In this document: in pieces, positions 7,596 through 16,063 of the stretch
Layout: each line of letters opens with the position of its first letter
How positions within the stretch are numbered: position 1 is the stretch's first letter
NCBI GenBank assembly: GCA_046052065.1
Contig: JBJOND010000040.1
Span: 1-22,219, forward strand
DNA: 22,219 nucleotides
Direction of reading: 5' to 3'
DNA from: CAINEC01 sp046052065
GTDB taxonomy: Bacteria; Bacteroidota; Bacteroidia; AKYH767-A; OLB10
Made by a program: the position numbers and the translations under genes
Notes under the pieces: generated by a model
What the model saw: the letters and a program-made list of their open reading frames with translations, nothing else
Told to the model about the DNA's origin: nothing
Databases searched by the model: none

Positions 7596-8807
7596 CAAAG
7601 TAACATCATCAATTGGATCAACCGACTTTTTAAATTCATTAAAAGAATTAATAACGCCAACATGCAAATCTTTCATTGAATTGGCATGATGATTTTTCTC
7701 AAGTAATTCCATTAGAACATTCATACCAAACACATCACCTACAACATTCTCCTGCTCTACAACTCCATCAGTATAACAAAACAATGTTGAACCAGGCTCG
7801 AATGCAATTTGACCTTCGTGAATAAAAGGTAACTCATCAAACATGCCTAATCCTGTAGTTCCTTTATCAAGCAAATGAAATTCTTTACCACTATAAATTA
7901 AAGGAGGATTATGGCCTGCATTAACATATTTAAGAATACGTTCTTTGGTATTAATGATAGCAATAAATACGGTAATAAACTTTTCACCTTTTGCAGACTT
8001 ATTTACACTTTCATTTAAATCATTAACCAACTCAATTAAAGACTTCGACAAAGGAGCTTTAGCATTTAGATTGGCTTGAAAATTCGACATTAAAAGAGCT
8101 GCTGAAATACCTTTTCCAGAAACATCGGCGAGGCAAATCAATAATTCGTCTTCGTTGAGCTCAATATAATCATAATAATCACCTCCAACCATTTGATGCG
8201 GTAGATAAGTTGCCGCTAAATCGATGCGTGAATTATGCGGAATATGAGCAGGAAACAACATACTCTGCATGCGCGCCGCTAACTCTAACTCCTTTTCAAT
8301 CTGTGCTTGTCGTATAGACTCCTTAGTTAATCGCTTATTTTCAATTGCAACAACAATAATATTAGTGATGGTATGAATAAAAGGAATCACATCTTTCAAA
8401 TTCAAAATATCCTCGTGCGTACTCGCTCCAATAAACGCAAAAGCTAATTGTTGTTTATTATGGTTAACAGGAATAATTGTTTCAAAAGAGGATAACCAAC
8501 CAGGCATATCACTACCAGTGGTCATTATTTTTTCTATTTCTGCAAGGCGTCCCTCGTTTAAATCAAGTTGAAAATCGTCGGAAACACCATACTTAAGCAT
8601 ACAATGCCACTGATGTTCGTGAATGTAAAGTATGAGTTTGTTTATTTTCAGATGTTCTTTTAAAACAGATTGATAAACCTCAAACAACTGGGGAGCTGGC
8701 AAATCATAATTGATTGCTTTAGTAATCTGCAAAAGCCAATGCAACTGAAGTTTCTTAACATTCAGTTCTGATTGTATTCCAGACTTATTTTCTATTTCAC
8801 CAGCCAT
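7572..8807 (-). CDS. SpoIIE/RsbU-type PP2C serine phosphatase with N-terminal GAF-like sensor region
   Basis: 411 aa, cytoplasmic, with no membrane segment. Residues about 20-160 resemble a GAF-type sensor; a helical linker at about 155-185 includes EKELELAARMQSMLFP, the usual entry to this phosphatase class. The PP2C domain (about 190-411) keeps its metal-binding motifs: GGDYYDY (D210), ADVSGKG (D228), YVNAGHNPP at 294-302, YTDGVVE (D347) and DDVTLL (D400, D401). It should dephosphorylate a phosphoserine protein, classically an anti-sigma antagonist in partner-switching. No STAS-domain antagonist or HATPase anti-sigma gene is in the window, so its target is unknown. The LpxD-type gene ends 22 bp upstream on the same strand, so the two are probably co-transcribed. 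The stop lies inside the end of the opposite-strand ligase gene. Confidence 0.9.
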   Translation of the reverse strand: MAGEIENKSGIQSELNVKKLQLHWLLQITKAINYDLPAPQLFEVYQSVLKEHLKINKLILYIHEHQWHCMLKYGVSDDFQLDLNEGRLAEIEKIMTTGSDMPGWLSSFETIIPVNHNKQQLAFAFIGASTHEDILNLKDVIPFIHTITNIIVVAIENKRLTKESIRQAQIEKELELAARMQSMLFPAHIPHNSRIDLAATYLPHQMVGGDYYDYIELNEDELLICLADVSGKGISAALLMSNFQANLNAKAPLSKSLIELVNDLNESVNKSAKGEKFITVFIAIINTKERILKYVNAGHNPPLIYSGKEFHLLDKGTTGLGMFDELPFIHEGQIAFEPGSTLFCYTDGVVEQENVVGDVFGMNVLMELLEKNHHANSMKDLHVGVINSFNEFKKSVDPIDDVTLLSCRMLI

Positions 8808-8829
8808 TTTAGAATATAACAGTTATGTA

Positions 8830-9756
8830 TTAACGAACTTTATCAAACAACTCAGGTAGCTTACCTAAATAAGCAAGCTCCTTCATTTTCTCTCTTGCAT
8901 CTTTAGCTGGTGTTCCAAAGTAAGTACCTGCTTTAATTGATTTTGTAACTCCACTCTGACCCAGCACTATCGTTCCTTTAGATATTGTTAAATCCTTTTG
9001 CACACCTACTTGTCCCCAGAGAATAACTTCATCTTCAATATTTACACAACCAGCAATACCTACTTGTGCTGCAAACAAACAATTCTTTCCAATCTGAGTG
9101 TCATGTCCAACGTGAACTTGATTGTCAAGCTTACATCCTTCTCCGATAATTGTATCTGCTGAAACACCTCTATCAATTGTACACGATGCTCCAATTTCAA
9201 CATTATCATGAATTAACACACGACCACAACTATGCATCTTTTCATAGAATTCAGGACGACGTTTAAAATAAAACGCATCAGCACCCAAAACAGTATTAGC
9301 ATGTATAACTACGTTATCACCAAGCACTGAATGATCATAAATAACAGCGCCACTATGAATCAAACAGTTTTTACCAATTGTTACATTGGGACCTATACTA
9401 ACATTAGGCTGGATTACCGTTCCCTCTCCTATTTTGGCTGTAGGATGAATATTGTTTGTTGACGGAACAAAGGGCATAAAATTTTTACAAAGCCACACAT
9501 AATCACGGAAAGGATCATCAGAAAATATCAAGGATTTGCCGGCTGGTGCATCCACCATTTTATTAATGATGACAAACGTAGCAGCAGAATTTAGCGCTTT
9601 ATCATAATACTTCGGATGATCAACAAACGTTAAATCACCATTCTCAACACGATGAATTTCATTAATCCCTGACACGAGTGAATGCTCATTGCCTATTACT
9701 TGACCGCCGACCATCTTAGCCAGCTCTCCTATTGAAATTGCTTTTTCAAGTTTCAT
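8830..9756 (-). CDS. lpxD: LpxD-type UDP-3-O-acylglucosamine N-acyltransferase (short form)
   Basis: 308 aa from the ATG at 9756; an in-frame TTG at 9768 is part of a promoter element. In lipid A synthesis LpxD adds a 3-hydroxyacyl chain from acyl-ACP to UDP-3-O-acyl-glucosamine. An N-terminal LpxD uridine-binding-type domain (about 1-95) precedes hexapeptide repeats of a left-handed beta-helix (about 100-285). The block GRVLIHDNVEIGASCTIDRG and the following LDNQVHVGHDTQIGKN align with LpxD, placing the catalytic histidine at 218. Oddities: it is shorter than typical LpxD (about 340 aa), has LGADAFYF where LpxD has GSDGFGF, and AGC where many have AGH. It may therefore be a paralogue with another acyl or sugar specificity; a second canonical lpxD elsewhere would favour that. 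Confidence 0.78.
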   Translation of the reverse strand: MKLEKAISIGELAKMVGGQVIGNEHSLVSGINEIHRVENGDLTFVDHPKYYDKALNSAATFVIINKMVDAPAGKSLIFSDDPFRDYVWLCKNFMPFVPSTNNIHPTAKIGEGTVIQPNVSIGPNVTIGKNCLIHSGAVIYDHSVLGDNVVIHANTVLGADAFYFKRRPEFYEKMHSCGRVLIHDNVEIGASCTIDRGVSADTIIGEGCKLDNQVHVGHDTQIGKNCLFAAQVGIAGCVNIEDEVILWGQVGVQKDLTISKGTIVLGQSGVTKSIKAGTYFGTPAKDAREKMKELAYLGKLPELFDKVR

Positions 9757-9765
9757 AATTGACTT

Positions 9766-9773
9766 CAAAGATA
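9766..9773 (-). promoter_or_regulatory. -7 promoter element for the LpxD-type/phosphatase operon
   Basis: On the minus strand this reads TATCTTTG, an exact TAnnTTTG, ending 9 bp before the ATG at 9756. The transcript would be nearly leaderless. No -33 TTG is seen at the usual spacing. The TTG at 9768-9766 is the end of this element, not a credible start codon. Confidence 0.45.
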
Positions 9774-9828
9774 AATTATCATTTCTTAATTATTAGAAAA
9801 ACTTGAACTGAATTATTAAATTCGTATC

Positions 9829-10305
9829 GTGTTATCGAAAAAAGCAAAATACGGATTAAAAGCGTTAGAATATATTGCCAAGCAAGATACTGAAATACCT
9901 GTTCATACCTCTGATATTTCACTAGCAGAATCAATCCCAAGAAAGTTTCTTGAAACAATTTTGCTAGAGTTAAAACACGATGGTATTTTAAAAAGTAAGC
10001 AAGGAAAAAGTGGTGGTTACAATTTATTGATTGCTCCTTCCGATGTTACAATTGGAAGAGTAGTGAGACTATTCGATGGTCCTATTGCATTATTACCCTG
10101 CGTGTCATCGAACTATTATGAACCATGTGATGATTGCGAAAATGAAGCATTGTGTGGTCTTAAAAATATTTTTTCAGAAGTAAGAGAAGCAACGGGGTCG
10201 ATCCTTGATAAGTTAAGCCTACAAGATATTTTAATACGCGAAGAAGCACTGAAAAGGAAAAAAGTTAACTCGAACAAGATAAAATCAAGTCCGAAAAAAA
10301 AATAA
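9829..10305 (+). CDS. Rrf2/IscR-family transcriptional regulator with four-cysteine cluster
   Basis: 158 aa, starting at GTG; MLSKKAKYGLKALEYIA is the canonical Rrf2 N-terminus, so this start is firm. The winged helix-turn-helix occupies about 1-80, with the wing KSKQGKSGGYNL at 55-66. Cysteines at 91, 100, 103 and 109 (PC..., EPCDDC, ALCG) form a cluster like the IscR [2Fe-2S] site, which uses three, so iron-sulfur or redox sensing is likely but unproven. The C-terminus is a lysine-rich tail. It is divergent from the LpxD-type gene (72 bp) and 86 bp upstream of an FAD-binding protein gene, a possible target. A 7-bp palindrome lies right after its stop. No clear promoter is seen; the mRNA may be leaderless. 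Confidence 0.92.
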   Translation: MLSKKAKYGLKALEYIAKQDTEIPVHTSDISLAESIPRKFLETILLELKHDGILKSKQGKSGGYNLLIAPSDVTIGRVVRLFDGPIALLPCVSSNYYEPCDDCENEALCGLKNIFSEVREATGSILDKLSLQDILIREEALKRKKVNSNKIKSSPKKK

Positions 10306-10312
10306 AACAATT

Positions 10313-10329
10313 CAACAAAGAGTTTGTTG
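10313..10329. repeat. Perfect 7-bp inverted repeat overlapping a -33 element
   Basis: CAACAAA (10313-10319), loop GAG, then TTTGTTG (10323-10329), followed by CTTTTA. It lies 8 bp after the Rrf2 stop, and its right arm contains the -33 TTG of the next promoter. It could be a weak AT-rich terminator for the regulator gene or an operator through which a regulator blocks the downstream promoter. Confidence 0.5.
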
Positions 10330-10357
10330 CTTTTACTTAGATTATGTTATAATTTTG
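10327..10357 (+). promoter_or_regulatory. Promoter of the FAD/NAD(P)-binding protein gene
   Basis: TTG at 10327-10329, a 20-bp spacer, and TAATTTTG at 10350-10357 (exact TAnnTTTG). Predicted initiation near 10362-10366 leaves a leader of about 25-30 nt before the ATG at 10392. This indicates transcription independent of the Rrf2 gene. Confidence 0.65.
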
Positions 10358-10391
10358 TTACTCCTACTAACTTTATAGGATTTAATTTTAT

Positions 10392-11765
10392 ATGAACACA
10401 GAATACGATTTAGCAATAGTTGGTGGTGGCGCAGCAGGTTTAATTTTACTTGCAAATATTTTCGAAAAGGCAACTCATCCTTTATCTGTTGTTATGATTA
10501 ACGCAGGCTATCCAACAGGAAAAGGAATTGCCTACTCTACCAACAACAATAACCATTTGTTAAATGTACGTGTATCACGCATGAGTGCATTTACAAACGA
10601 TGCTAATCATTTTACAAAATGGATTTTATCGAAGCCAAAATATAGCAATTATCACAGCGATAATCTTGCGGAACGTTTTGTGCCTCGTAAAATGTATGGA
10701 GAATACCTCGGGGATTTATTTCAATCAATTTTAAATTCAGATAATAAAAATGTAAGCTTTAGCTTAATTGATGATGAAGTTGTCGATTTAAAAAAGCAAG
10801 AAAATTCATTTGATATTGTACTAAAAAATACGCCCCTAGTAAATAGTAAAAAAGTAGTGCTTTGTACAGGTAATCAGCCTCCTATTTCATTACCTGGTAT
10901 TTCTTCCTTACAATCCGAAAAAGTGTTTATTAATCCTTGGGATAATAAAGCCGTTGAAAATATTGATCACGAAAAGCCCGTTTTTATTGTTGGTGCGGGA
11001 TTAACAATGGTTGACACGGTTGTGAGTTTATTAGACCAGGGTTTTAAAAATAAAATTATTGTTGTTTCAAAACATGGCGCTATTCCAATGGCACATCCAG
11101 TTGTGCGGGTCAGTGTTCCTCATCCGGAAAAAGCTCCTGCATCTGATATCCATGAAATTTACAGTGATTTAAAATCCAGAATAAGGTCTGCTATTGATCA
11201 TACCGAATGGCATGAACCCGTTTTAGAAGCTGTGCGACCTTTTACTCAAAAGATATGGCAAGAGTTATCTATAGAGCAAAAAAACCGTTTTTTACGTCAC
11301 ATAAATCATCGTTGGTCTAAACTTCGTCATCGCTTACCTCACGAGATGTTTGACTTGATTCAATCCTTAATTGATTCAAAGCAGATTGAACTATATGCTG
11401 GTAAACTCTTGGATGTGCACGAAAATATGGACGATTTAACGATTCGATTTTTTGACAAATCATCTGAGACCGAGATTTCGGTAAACGCACAACGCATTAT
11501 TAATTGCATTGGTCCCGAGGGCGATTTTGATAAAGTTGACAACCCGCTGTTGCGTAATATGCTAAGCCACGGACTAATCTCTAAAGACCCACTTTCACTT
11601 GGGTTCAATGCTACTGGCGATGGACGCATTATCGATAAATCGGGCAATGTGTTGGATAATTTACTAACCATTGGTTCAGGATTAAGAGGGATTTTATGGG
11701 AATCGACTGCTATTCCTGAAATCAGAGTTCAGGCGCATGAAATGGCCAATAAAGTGCTTTCCTAA
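10392..11765 (+). CDS. FAD/NAD(P)-binding oxidoreductase-like protein (NAD_binding_9 type)
   Basis: 457 aa, predicted cytoplasmic. The first Rossmann motif is YDLAIVGGGAAG (GGGAAG at 11-16); GKGIAYSTNNNNHLLNVRVSRMSAF at about 43-67 is the signature of the FAD-NAD(P)-binding family PF13454. A second nucleotide-binding motif, IVGAGLTMVD at about 199-208, resembles the NADPH site of flavin monooxygenases. A C-terminal INCIGPEGDF and a GSGLRG segment near 425-440 probably complete FAD contacts. The substrate is unknown. It has its own promoter directly after the Rrf2 regulator, so redox- or iron-sulfur-responsive control is a reasonable inference. Homologues are sometimes labelled hydroxyacylglutathione hydrolase, but no metallo-beta-lactamase motif is present. 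Confidence 0.85.
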   Translation: MNTEYDLAIVGGGAAGLILLANIFEKATHPLSVVMINAGYPTGKGIAYSTNNNNHLLNVRVSRMSAFTNDANHFTKWILSKPKYSNYHSDNLAERFVPRKMYGEYLGDLFQSILNSDNKNVSFSLIDDEVVDLKKQENSFDIVLKNTPLVNSKKVVLCTGNQPPISLPGISSLQSEKVFINPWDNKAVENIDHEKPVFIVGAGLTMVDTVVSLLDQGFKNKIIVVSKHGAIPMAHPVVRVSVPHPEKAPASDIHEIYSDLKSRIRSAIDHTEWHEPVLEAVRPFTQKIWQELSIEQKNRFLRHINHRWSKLRHRLPHEMFDLIQSLIDSKQIELYAGKLLDVHENMDDLTIRFFDKSSETEISVNAQRIINCIGPEGDFDKVDNPLLRNMLSHGLISKDPLSLGFNATGDGRIIDKSGNVLDNLLTIGSGLRGILWESTAIPEIRVQAHEMANKVLS

Positions 11766-11804
11766 TTAAACAAATTGTTACTTCGTTCACATTCTGATTC
11801 TTTT

Positions 11805-11838
11805 TTGGCGTAAGACCCAAAATAAAGCCCTACCTTTG
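11805..11838 (+). promoter_or_regulatory. typA promoter
   Basis: TTG at 11805-11807, a 23-bp spacer, and TACCTTTG at 11831-11838 followed by CAC, one of the best -33/-7 matches in the window. Initiation near 11843 would leave a leader of about 100 nt before the ATG at 11947. The rest of the 181-bp gap shows only a short CGAAT/ATTCG inverted repeat in the leader. Confidence 0.65.
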
Positions 11839-11946
11839 CACTCCGAATTTTAGCTCCCGATTCGTATACCTCTAACTTTCAGACGGTTTCAAATCGAATA
11901 AAATCCGAAATAAATAGGAACTTAACCAAACTGCAGAAAAAATAGC

Positions 11947-13758
11947 ATGCAATCAATCAGAAACATTGCAATTATTGCCCATGTCGATCATGGCAAAACA
12001 ACTTTAGTAGATAAAATTTTACTTCAGACACAACTCTTCCGTGATAATGAAAAAACGGGTGAATTAATCCTTGATAATAACGACCTTGAAAGAGAGCGTG
12101 GTATTACCATCATTGCAAAGAATGTATCGGTAAATTACAAAGGCACTAAAATTAACATTATTGACACTCCTGGTCACGCCGACTTTGGAGGTGAAGTGGA
12201 ACGTGTAATGAATATGGCAGATGGAGTAATCCTATTAGTGGATGCTTTTGAAGGTCCGATGCCACAGACACGTTTCGTGCTTACTAAAGCGTTAGAGATG
12301 GGTAAAAAAGCCATCTTAGTAATTAATAAAGTCGATAAAGAAAATTGTCGTCCTGAAGAAGTACATGAAAAAGTATTTGATCTATTCTTCCATTTAGGTG
12401 CTACTGAAGAGCAGTTAGGATTTCCGACTGTTTATGGTTCATCAAAGCAAGGTTGGATGGGACATGATTATAAAACTCCAACAACGGATGTAACAGCTTT
12501 ATTAGATTCAATCATAGAGTATTTCCCTGAGCCTCCTGTTTATGAAGGAACGCCTCAAATGTTAATTACATCATTAGATTTTTCAACCTACGTAGGTCGT
12601 ATTGCTATCGGACGTATCAGTCGTGGTTCATTAAAAGAAAACCAGCCTGTAAGTCTTGTGAAGCGTGATGGCTCTATTAAGAAAATGCGTATTAAAGAGG
12701 TTTTTGTGTTTGAAGGATTAGGACGTAGAAAGGCAGAAGAAATTACTTGTGGCGATTTATGTGCAGTAACAGGAATTGAAGATTTTGAAATCGGTGATAC
12801 GATTGCTGATTTTGAAAATCCAGAGGCCCTTACTCCTATTTCAGTAGATGAACCAACAATGTGTATGTTGTTTACAATCAATAACAGTCCTTTCTTCGGA
12901 AAAGAAGGTCGTTTTGTAACTTCTCGTCACTTACGTGATCGTTTATACAAAGAGTTAGAGAAGAATCTTGCTATGCGTATTGTTGAAACTGAATCTCCTG
13001 ACTCTTATTTAGTTTATGGTCGTGGTGTACTTCACTTATCTATTTTGATTGAGACAATGCGTCGCGAAGGATACGAATTACAAGTTGGACAGCCGCAAGT
13101 TATCACGAAGGAAATTGATGGACAACGTTACGAGCCAGTTGAGAATTTAACGGTTGATACACCTGATGAAGTTGCTGGTAAAGTAATTGAGTTAGTAACT
13201 CAGAAGAAGGGTGAGTTAAAAATCATGGAACCTAAAGGTGATTTGCAACATTTAGAGTTTGAGATTCCTGCTCGTGGTTTAATTGGGTTACGTAGTAACG
13301 TACTTACAGCAACTGCTGGTCGTGCAACAATGGCACATCGATTCAAAAGCTACGAACCTTGGAAAGGTCCTATCTCAGGACGTATTTCAGGTGTATTGTT
13401 AGCGAAAGAATCAGGCGTTGCAACTCCATATTCAATTGATCGAATGCAAGACAGAGGATTTTTCTTTATAGATCCAGCTGAGAGTGTTTATGCAGGTCAG
13501 GTTATTGGTCAGCATATTCGTCCGGATGATTTATTAATCAACGTATGTGAAGCTAAGAAGTTAACGAACATGCGTGCTTCGGGTAGTGATGATAACGTTA
13601 GAATTGCACCTGCTGTAAAATTCTCTTTAGAAGAGTGCATGGAATACATCGAGAAAGATGAATATTTAGAAATTACTCCGAAATCATTACGTATGCGTAA
13701 AGTTTATCTTGACGAGAACGTGAGAAAGCGTATGAGCAGAAAAGAAGAAGCGATTTAA
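11947..13758 (+). CDS. typA: Translational GTPase TypA/BipA
   Basis: 603 aa, full family length. This ribosome-associated GTPase helps ribosome assembly and growth under stress or cold. The GTPase domain is intact: AHVDHGKTT at 11-19 (P-loop), RGITI at 51-55 (switch I), DTPGHADF at 73-80 (switch II) and NKVD at 127-130. Then come the EF-Tu domain-II-like barrel (about 200-300), EF-G-like domains III and V, and the TypA-specific C-terminal domain, including ARGLIGLRSNVLTATAGRATM and KSYEPWKGPISGR. The ATG gives MQSIRNIAIIAHVDHGK, the canonical start. It is monocistronic, with a strong promoter upstream and a bidirectional hairpin terminator 22 bp after the stop. Codon usage looks adapted (many CGT arginine codons), as expected for a well-expressed gene. 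Confidence 0.98.
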   Translation: MQSIRNIAIIAHVDHGKTTLVDKILLQTQLFRDNEKTGELILDNNDLERERGITIIAKNVSVNYKGTKINIIDTPGHADFGGEVERVMNMADGVILLVDAFEGPMPQTRFVLTKALEMGKKAILVINKVDKENCRPEEVHEKVFDLFFHLGATEEQLGFPTVYGSSKQGWMGHDYKTPTTDVTALLDSIIEYFPEPPVYEGTPQMLITSLDFSTYVGRIAIGRISRGSLKENQPVSLVKRDGSIKKMRIKEVFVFEGLGRRKAEEITCGDLCAVTGIEDFEIGDTIADFENPEALTPISVDEPTMCMLFTINNSPFFGKEGRFVTSRHLRDRLYKELEKNLAMRIVETESPDSYLVYGRGVLHLSILIETMRREGYELQVGQPQVITKEIDGQRYEPVENLTVDTPDEVAGKVIELVTQKKGELKIMEPKGDLQHLEFEIPARGLIGLRSNVLTATAGRATMAHRFKSYEPWKGPISGRISGVLLAKESGVATPYSIDRMQDRGFFFIDPAESVYAGQVIGQHIRPDDLLINVCEAKKLTNMRASGSDDNVRIAPAVKFSLEECMEYIEKDEYLEITPKSLRMRKVYLDENVRKRMSRKEEAI

Positions 13759-13779
13759 TCATTCCTATAGGTAACAAAC

Positions 13780-13813
13780 AAAAAGGGAGCAATTTTTAAA
13801 TTGCTCCCTTTTT
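13780..13813. terminator. Bidirectional Rho-independent terminator between typA and the M13 peptidase gene
   Basis: A near-perfect long hairpin: GGGAGCAATTT and AAATTGCTCCC around a tiny TT centre, flanked by an A-run on the left and a T-run on the right, making about 16 paired bases. T-tracts follow the stem on both strands, so it can end typA transcription from the left and the peptidase mRNA from the right. Confidence 0.92.
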
Positions 13814-13834
13814 TATATCAGTAACTAAATAAGA

Positions 13835-15868
13835 TTACCAGATTTTTGCTCTTTCAGTATTTCCTCGATACATCTTATCACCTTCTTTTACACCAAAGGC
13901 TTTATAGAACTCTGTCATATTTGAAAGTGTACCCAATACACGGAAATTAGCAGGTGAATGTACGTCCGTTAATAAACGCTTGCGCAACAATTCATCTTTA
14001 ATATTTTGTTTCCAAACCTGAGCAAATGCAAGGAAAAATCGTTGCTCCTCTGTGAATCCATTAATAACTGGCATCATACGCCCCTCATTAGCCATTTGCA
14101 ACGCATAATAAGCAGTACTAAGGCCTCCTAAATCAGCAATGTTTTCACCAAGTGTTAATTCGCCATTAACGAATGACCCAGGTAAAGCTTCATATTTATT
14201 GAAGCAATCAACCAACACTTTTGAACGCTCTTCAAACTGTGCTTTATCTTTTTCACCCCACCAATCCATCATATTACCATTACCATCATATTTTGAACCC
14301 TGATCATCAAAACCATGTGTTATTTCATGACCGATAACAGCGCCTAATGCACCATAGTTTGTTGCGTCATCAGCACCTGGATAATAGAAAGGAGGTTGCA
14401 TGATAGCAGCTGGGAAAACAATTTCATTTAAGGTAGGATCGTAATACGCGTTTACTTGATGAGGCAACATTGCCCACTCTGATTTATCTACAGGCTTACC
14501 TAGCTTATCCATCATTTCTTTATAAGAAAAAGCTTCGGCACGCTGTACATTTAAAACATAAGCATCATCTTTAATTTCTAATTTTGAATAATCCTTCCAC
14601 TTGTCAGGATAACCTAATTTAGTATTGAATTTAGAAAGCTTTTCAAGTGCTTTTGTTTTAGTTGAATCGCTCATCCACTCTAACTTCGTAATTCTAATCT
14701 TATACGCAGCGAGGATATTCTTCACCATTCCATTCACTTTTACTTTCAAGTCTGGACTAAAATATTTCTGAATATAAAGTTGTCCTACTATCTCACCCAT
14801 TGACCCATCGCATGCAGAAACAGCACGCTTCCAACGAGGACGCATAGCCTTAGTGCCATTTAATATTTTACCGTTAAAATTGAAGCTTTCATTCACAAAA
14901 TCACTACTAAGCATATTTGCACAGCTAGAAATATATTTCCATAACATATAATTTTTCCATACTGCCACATCTGTTTGCTCGTAAATTGAAGACAATTGCT
15001 TAAAGTAATCTAGCTGGTTTATGACTACTTGATCTACTGCCGGAATTTGATTAGTCTTTAGATAAAGCTGCCAATCAATAGCAGGGCTCATAGTCGCAAG
15101 ATCTTTCATTGATTTAGGATTGTAAGTCTTTTCTTCATCACGCATTTCAACACGAGACATTGAAATTTTAGCAATCTTAGTTTCTAATTCTAAAATAGTT
15201 TCAGCCACTTTACCTGGCTCATTCACGTTTATAAGCTTAAGCATGTTGGTCATGTGTTCACCGTATGCTTTACGAATAGATACGTTACGTTCATCATCTT
15301 TTAAATAGTAGTCACGATCAGGTAATCCCAAACCACTTTGTGTTAAATAAAGAACATTTTTTGAACTATTTTTTAAGTCGCGACTAACATAAAATCCAAA
15401 AACATTATCAACTCCTTTTGTTGTCATCTCTGCCATGCAAGGAATTACTTCCTGCTTCGAATTAATTGACAATATCCGACCAATATCTCCTTTAATCATT
15501 GATATACCTTGCGCATCTGCCTTGGCAGAATCTAAAGCTAGGTTATAAAAGTCACGAAGCTTCTGACGCAACGTTCCTTTTGCAGCTGTTTTATCACTAG
15601 CAACTTCTTCAATAACCGTTCTGATTTTATTATTGTTTTCGTCGGCTAAAACATCAAAGCTTCCCCAGCGACTTTGGTCAGCAGGAACAGGATTGTTTTT
15701 TAACCATGTGCCACTTGCGTAATGGTAAAAATCTTCATTCGGTTTTACAGTATTATCGATAGCAGCATAATCGATACCTCTTAGCTGAGTGGTATCGGCC
15801 ATAAATGCAGCAGATAACGCTACACCCATTGCGATTCCTACTCCAGCAATCATTTTTAATTTTGACAT
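13835..15868 (-). CDS. M13 family zinc metallopeptidase (neprilysin/PepO-like), exported
   Basis: 677 aa, normal for M13. It has an N-terminal signal sequence (MSKLK, then hydrophobic to about residue 23; no convincing lipobox), so it is probably periplasmic. The N-terminal M13 domain spans about 35-420 and the catalytic domain about 470-677. Zinc-site residues are present: HEITH at 514-518 and ENIADLGG with E575 and D579. The NAYY substrate-binding motif is at 473-476 and the DVHSPANFR motif at 635-643. The C-terminus is MYRGNTERAKIW, ending in the usual Trp. The family cleaves short peptides and cannot digest folded proteins. The physiological substrate is unknown. It is convergent with typA and divergent from the T9SS choice-of-anchor-B gene. 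Confidence 0.95.
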   Translation of the reverse strand: MSKLKMIAGVGIAMGVALSAAFMADTTQLRGIDYAAIDNTVKPNEDFYHYASGTWLKNNPVPADQSRWGSFDVLADENNNKIRTVIEEVASDKTAAKGTLRQKLRDFYNLALDSAKADAQGISMIKGDIGRILSINSKQEVIPCMAEMTTKGVDNVFGFYVSRDLKNSSKNVLYLTQSGLGLPDRDYYLKDDERNVSIRKAYGEHMTNMLKLINVNEPGKVAETILELETKIAKISMSRVEMRDEEKTYNPKSMKDLATMSPAIDWQLYLKTNQIPAVDQVVINQLDYFKQLSSIYEQTDVAVWKNYMLWKYISSCANMLSSDFVNESFNFNGKILNGTKAMRPRWKRAVSACDGSMGEIVGQLYIQKYFSPDLKVKVNGMVKNILAAYKIRITKLEWMSDSTKTKALEKLSKFNTKLGYPDKWKDYSKLEIKDDAYVLNVQRAEAFSYKEMMDKLGKPVDKSEWAMLPHQVNAYYDPTLNEIVFPAAIMQPPFYYPGADDATNYGALGAVIGHEITHGFDDQGSKYDGNGNMMDWWGEKDKAQFEERSKVLVDCFNKYEALPGSFVNGELTLGENIADLGGLSTAYYALQMANEGRMMPVINGFTEEQRFFLAFAQVWKQNIKDELLRKRLLTDVHSPANFRVLGTLSNMTEFYKAFGVKEGDKMYRGNTERAKIW

Positions 15869-15889
15869 ATTACATTTTTTTTCAGGTCA

Positions 15890-15920
15890 CAAAGTAATAA
15901 AAGAATTGCAGAACCCTCAA
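15890..15920 (-). promoter_or_regulatory. Candidate promoter of the M13 peptidase gene
   Basis: On the minus strand: TTTG (TTG at 15920-15918), a 20-bp spacer, then TTACTTTG at 15897-15890, one mismatch from TAnnTTTG. Initiation near 15884 gives a leader of about 15 nt. The rest of this 195-bp divergent region holds GTTAAAT (15929-15935) and ATTTAAC (15953-15959) as an inverted pair, of uncertain meaning. Confidence 0.5.
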
Positions 15921-16063
15921 ATAATCGAGTTAAATAAACGACATTATCAATAATTTAACAGTTTATCTAAAGGTGAAAAATACTCATTCAGCGTATAACT
16001 TTTTGTCATTTGAAGGTTTTCAATACATTTACACTTCCAAAACAATCATATCTAAAAAAATTC

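Noticed and set aside
10116..10310. 64-aa open frame on - opposite the Rrf2 gene
   Set aside because: Phe-rich translation of the lysine-rich Rrf2 tail in reverse; no start context or family resemblance.
11360..11671. 103-aa open frame on - inside the FAD-protein gene
   Set aside because: Shadow of a conserved coding region; Ser-rich, no recognisable domain.
12588..12881. 97-aa open frame on - inside typA
   Set aside because: Shadow frame within a highly conserved GTPase gene.
15929..15959. GTTAAAT / ATTTAAC inverted pair between divergent genes
   Set aside because: The 17-nt spacer and very AT-rich context make chance likely; kept only as a note in the promoter entry.
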